From CAVZLD01 sp964522605 (GTDB lineage Bacteria > Planctomycetota > Planctomycetia > Pirellulales > Pirellulaceae), in NCBI GenBank assembly GCA_964522605.1, contig CAZFWV010000318.1, positions 1 through 7,860 on the forward strand: a stretch of 7,860 nt of DNA, written 5' to 3'. Of this stretch, positions 6,206 to 7,860 are shown piece after piece (position 1 is the stretch's first letter; every line of letters begins with the position of its first letter). The notes beneath the pieces were generated by a model. That model saw only the letters and a program-made list of their open reading frames with translations. It searched no databases and was not told the DNA's origin. Position numbers and translations under genes: made by a program.

Positions 6206-7419
6206 TGAATCCACGGGAACGAATGCTGGCCGGTCTGATCGGTCTCCTGCTGCTGATGCTGGCGGTGATGTTCATCTATCGTCAGGCCTCTTCGGCCGTT
6301 GAGCGACGCAAAGCTTCGATTACAACATTACAGGCCGACAAGGAACGTCAGGCAGTAATGGTCAAGCAGGGCGACAAGGCGTCCGCAGAACTCACCGCCT
6401 TGGAAAAACGCTCGCTTCCGAAAGAGCGAGAAACGGCGCGTTCGCTGTACCAGCAATGGCTGCTGGAACGCGTCGACCGGGTTGGATTCCGCAACCCGAC
6501 CGTGCGCGCCACCGATCGAACGATTCGCGGACGCTTCTACGATCAACTGACCTTTCAGGTCGATGCCGACGGCAGCCTAGAGCAAGTCGTCGAATTCCTT
6601 CATGAGTTCTATTCCACCGACGATCTGCACCGAATGCAGCAGCTGACGCTGCAACCGGTCCGAGGATCCCAGGACCTCGATATCATCATGGTCATCGAAG
6701 CCCTGATCTTGCCCAATAGCCAGCGGAAGTCCGTCGGCGATCTCGCCTCGACACGTTTGCAGAATCAATCGCTTGAAGACTTTGAAAACGTCATTCTGGA
6801 ACGCAGCATGTTCCTGCCGGCCAATATCCCTCCGAACCTTGCCAGCATCCGCGATCAGGAAGCGCCACGCGGCGAAACGTTCTCCGTCAAAGCGTCTGCG
6901 TCCGATCCAGATCCATTCCAGCAACTGTCGTACTCGCTGGTCGGAGAAGCCCCCGACGGAGTGACCCTGAACGAACAGACCGGTGAGTTGCGATGGACGC
7001 CCCAGGAAAACGGCTCCCAGGCGTTTACGATTCGCGTCAGTGATAACGGCACTCCGCGACGGACCGATGAGACCACCTTTCAGGTCACGGTCATCGATCC
7101 GCCGCCCGAGGAACCGGAGGAACCCGAGGAGCCTCGGTTCGATGAGGCGGCCGCAACCTATGTCGTGGGCACGATTCTGTCCGGCCCAGATCGGCAGCTC
7201 TGGTTGATGGTCCGAACCACCGGCCAGCTTCAGAAACTGACCGTGGGAGACCCCGTCCGAGTCGGCTCGGTCCGCGGCGTCGTGCACTGGATCGGAGAAA
7301 AGGAAGCGGACATCCGCACCGAATCCGGTGACCTGCGGTTCCGCGTCGGCCAAAATCTGACCGAAGGCAAGCGACTGGACGACACCGCCCAGCAGACACC
7401 GGCCGATCCGCCATCCTGA
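6205..7419 (+). CDS. GspM/PilO-like protein with cadherin-like and GspC/PilP-like C-terminal domains
   Basis: Predicted bitopic inner-membrane protein of 404 residues; GspM and PilO are usually about 160-210. The ATG at 6205 overlaps the previous stop by one base, with GAGG at 6192-6195. Residues 8-25 are a transmembrane helix, and 30-75 a probable coiled coil. Residues 85-170 resemble the PilO/GspM ferredoxin-like domain: FYDQLTFQVDADGSLEQVVE, then a strand IIMVIEALIL. Residues about 205-298 match a dystroglycan-type cadherin-like/putative Ig domain, with SASDPDPFQQLSYSL, APDGVTLNEQTGELRWTP and FTIRVSDNGTPRRTDETTF. A Pro/Glu linker (PPPEEPEEPEEP, 299-310) leads to a beta-rich domain at 315-385. 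Its VGTIL, VGDPVRVGSVRGVVHWI and LRFRVGQNL resemble the GspC/PilP homology region. The PilO-like call rests on architecture plus position after gspL. The GspC/PilP call is an inference from pattern. Confidence 0.72.
   Translation: MNPRERMLAGLIGLLLLMLAVMFIYRQASSAVERRKASITTLQADKERQAVMVKQGDKASAELTALEKRSLPKERETARSLYQQWLLERVDRVGFRNPTVRATDRTIRGRFYDQLTFQVDADGSLEQVVEFLHEFYSTDDLHRMQQLTLQPVRGSQDLDIIMVIEALILPNSQRKSVGDLASTRLQNQSLEDFENVILERSMFLPANIPPNLASIRDQEAPRGETFSVKASASDPDPFQQLSYSLVGEAPDGVTLNEQTGELRWTPQENGSQAFTIRVSDNGTPRRTDETTFQVTVIDPPPEEPEEPEEPRFDEAAATYVVGTILSGPDRQLWLMVRTTGQLQKLTVGDPVRVGSVRGVVHWIGEKEADIRTESGDLRFRVGQNLTEGKRLDDTAQQTPADPPS
6817..7098 (+). other. Dystroglycan-type cadherin-like/Ig domain within the GspM-like gene
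   Basis: Residues about 205-298 carry the signature order of this fold: 'DpD', then 'l.ysL', then 'P.g..l...tGel.WtP', then 'f.irVsDng.p...de..f.VtV'. The fold is common in planctomycete surface and periplasmic proteins, but it is not part of GspM or PilO as known from proteobacteria. Confidence 0.75.
7147..7359 (+). other. Possible GspC/PilP homology-region-like domain
   Basis: Residues about 315-385 form a short beta-rich domain after a Pro/Glu linker. The order is a strand with VVGTIL, then WLMVRTTGQ, then a 'VGD-x-V' turn, then VRGVVHWIGEKEADI, then LRFRVGQNL. GspC HR and PilP domains share this pattern: a 'Gvi' strand, 'vGd', a conversion strand, and an 'l.lg' ending. Pattern-level resemblance only. 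Confidence 0.5.
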
Positions 7420-7452
7420 TCGTGCATGCCGCCTCGCTGTACTCAGAGGCAC

Positions 7453-7523
7453 TCATCCTCATCCTCATCCTCATCCTCCTCCTCGTACTCGTACTCAGCG
7501 CAGCGGTACTCGTACTCGTACTC
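7453..7523. repeat. Simple-sequence tract: TCATCC x4, then GTACTC x2 and x3 around AGCGCAGCG
   Basis: TCATCC occurs four times in tandem (7453-7476), followed by a TCC-rich joint. GTACTC is then repeated twice (7485-7496), followed by the 9-nt spacer AGCGCAGCG (7497-7505) and GTACTC three times (7506-7523). The units are multiples of three, so several frames stay open: Ser/Tyr repeats on +, Glu-Tyr and Glu-Asp repeats on -. I treat it as a microsatellite-like intergenic element rather than a gene. From memory, unverified, similar GTACTC tracts recur in Rhodopirellula-type genomes. Confidence 0.8.
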
Positions 7524-7549
7524 GAAACGGGGGTCGTTCCCAAACTCTG

Positions 7550-7568
7550 GTGAACGCGATTCGTTCAC
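7550..7568. repeat. Small perfect hairpin GTGAACG/CGTTCAC
   Basis: A 7-bp perfect inverted repeat (7550-7556 and 7562-7568) with a 5-nt loop. No T-run follows on either strand, so it is not a canonical terminator. It lies just downstream of the microsatellite and may belong to the same dispersed element. Confidence 0.5.
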
Positions 7569-7676
7569 AACGCTGTCGTGCTCATCGGATTGCGGAGCAG
7601 TGATCTGAGCTGTCGAAGGTGTTTTCAACTCGGAAACATGGGACGTTCAGAAAGGCAATGAACAGACCGAACCCCG

Positions 7677-7728
7677 AGCTCCCTTCTCCCCCGACTTTGC
7701 GGGGGAGAAGGGCTGGGGATGAGGGGGC
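7677..7728 (+). repeat. GC-rich REP-like hairpin element, copy 1
   Basis: The core is a perfect inverted repeat. CCCTTCTCCCCCG (7681-7693) pairs with CGGGGGAGAAGGG (7700-7712) over 13 bp, with loop ACTTTG. A G-rich arm (CTGGGGATGAGGGGG) follows. There is no T-run after the stem on +, so intrinsic termination is not supported, although such a stem could still protect the 3' end of the operon mRNA, which ends 261 nt upstream. It is related to the copy at 7781-7827 in the opposite orientation. Confidence 0.75.
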
Positions 7729-7780
7729 ACGGCATCGAAAGGTCCCAAGATTTCTCGTGTATTGTGGCGAGTTGAAAAAA

Positions 7781-7827
7781 GCCCCTCTCCCCCGGCCCCT
7801 CTCCCCGAAACGGGGCGAGGGGAGCCA
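7781..7827 (-). repeat. GC-rich REP-like hairpin element, copy 2 (inverted)
   Basis: CCCCTCTCCCCG (7796-7807) pairs with CGGGGCGAGGGG (7811-7822) over 12 positions with one mismatch and an AAA loop. Read on the minus strand, it begins GGCTCCCCTCGCCCCG, continues GGGGAGAGGGGCCGGGGG and ends in a run of six T (7775-7780). That is the same layout as copy 1: GCTCCC, then a stem, then a G-rich arm ending in GGGG. The T-run could let it act as a terminator for a minus-strand gene entering from the right, but no such gene is visible here. Confidence 0.7.
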
Positions 7828-7860
7828 GAGTGGATCGGGTCCGCTACGGACGAGCCGGTC

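Larger units (their letters stand above)
7420..7860. other. Non-coding region downstream of the operon
   Basis: After the GspM-like stop codon there is no convincing gene. The stretch holds the simple-sequence tract (7453-7523), a small hairpin (7550-7568) and two inverted GC-rich hairpin elements (7677-7728 and 7781-7827). An 11-bp inverted repeat is also present: TTTTCAACTCG at 7622-7632 and CGAGTTGAAAA at 7768-7778. No promoter, tRNA or riboswitch was recognised. Confidence 0.7.

Noticed and set aside
6577..7452. Minus-strand open frame of 291 residues opposite the GspM-like gene
   Set aside because: It is a shadow of a + strand gene with clear domains, and has no family features.
7443..7628. 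61-residue minus-strand frame rich in Glu-Tyr and Glu-Asp
   Set aside because: The acidic repeat is a direct product of the microsatellite, the + strand is open over the same bases, and no Shine-Dalgarno or conserved domain is seen.
7681..7712. Intrinsic terminator for the operon
   Set aside because: The stem is strong, but it is 261 nt past the last stop codon and is followed by CTGGGGATG rather than a T-run on the + strand. I kept it as a repeat element.

Overview
The window reads as the 3' half of a type II secretion (T2SS, Gsp) operon from a planctomycete, probably of the Pirellulales or Rhodopirellula type. This assignment is inferred from the style of the proteins: pseudopilins with large Gly-rich inserts, a GspK carrying an EF-hand-like insert, and a cadherin/dystroglycan-like module inside a secretion protein. 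GC-rich dispersed repeats and a GTACTC microsatellite downstream fit the same picture. No rRNA or other phylogenetic marker is present, so the species is unknown.

Layout. Positions 1-7419 are almost entirely coding on the + strand, with six consecutive genes in the classical order H-I-J-K-L-M. They are gspH (5' end cut off by the window edge, to 683), gspI (680-1615), gspJ (1612-2697), gspK (2694-4637), a GspL/PilM-PilN-like gene (4670-6205) and a GspM/PilO-like gene (6205-7419). The four pseudopilin genes are linked by three identical 4-nt ATGA stop/start overlaps. A 32-nt gap with a strong Shine-Dalgarno sequence separates gspK from the gspL-like gene, and the last two genes overlap by one base (TAATG). 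No internal promoter or terminator was recognised, so I read this as one operon continuing from upstream, where gspE, gspF and gspG would be expected.

How the genes work together. GspH, I, J and K are minor pseudopilins that build the tip of the periplasmic pseudopilus. The L-like and M-like proteins are bitopic inner-membrane proteins of the assembly platform that couples the pseudopilus to the GspE ATPase. The last protein appears to be a composite: a PilO/GspM-like part, then a dystroglycan-type cadherin-like domain, then an acidic proline linker, then a small beta-rich C-terminal domain resembling the GspC/PilP homology region. If that is right, the M and C functions are on one polypeptide.

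Unusual content. All four pseudopilins carry low-complexity segments. The GspI tail is Gly/Arg-rich with a strongly positive charge, while two GspK inserts are Gly/Asp/Glu-rich and strongly negative.

Positions 7420-7860 are non-coding. They hold a simple-sequence tract (TCATCC and GTACTC units), a small hairpin, and two GC-rich hairpin elements of related sequence in inverted orientation, resembling a REP/BIME pair. I see no convincing gene there.
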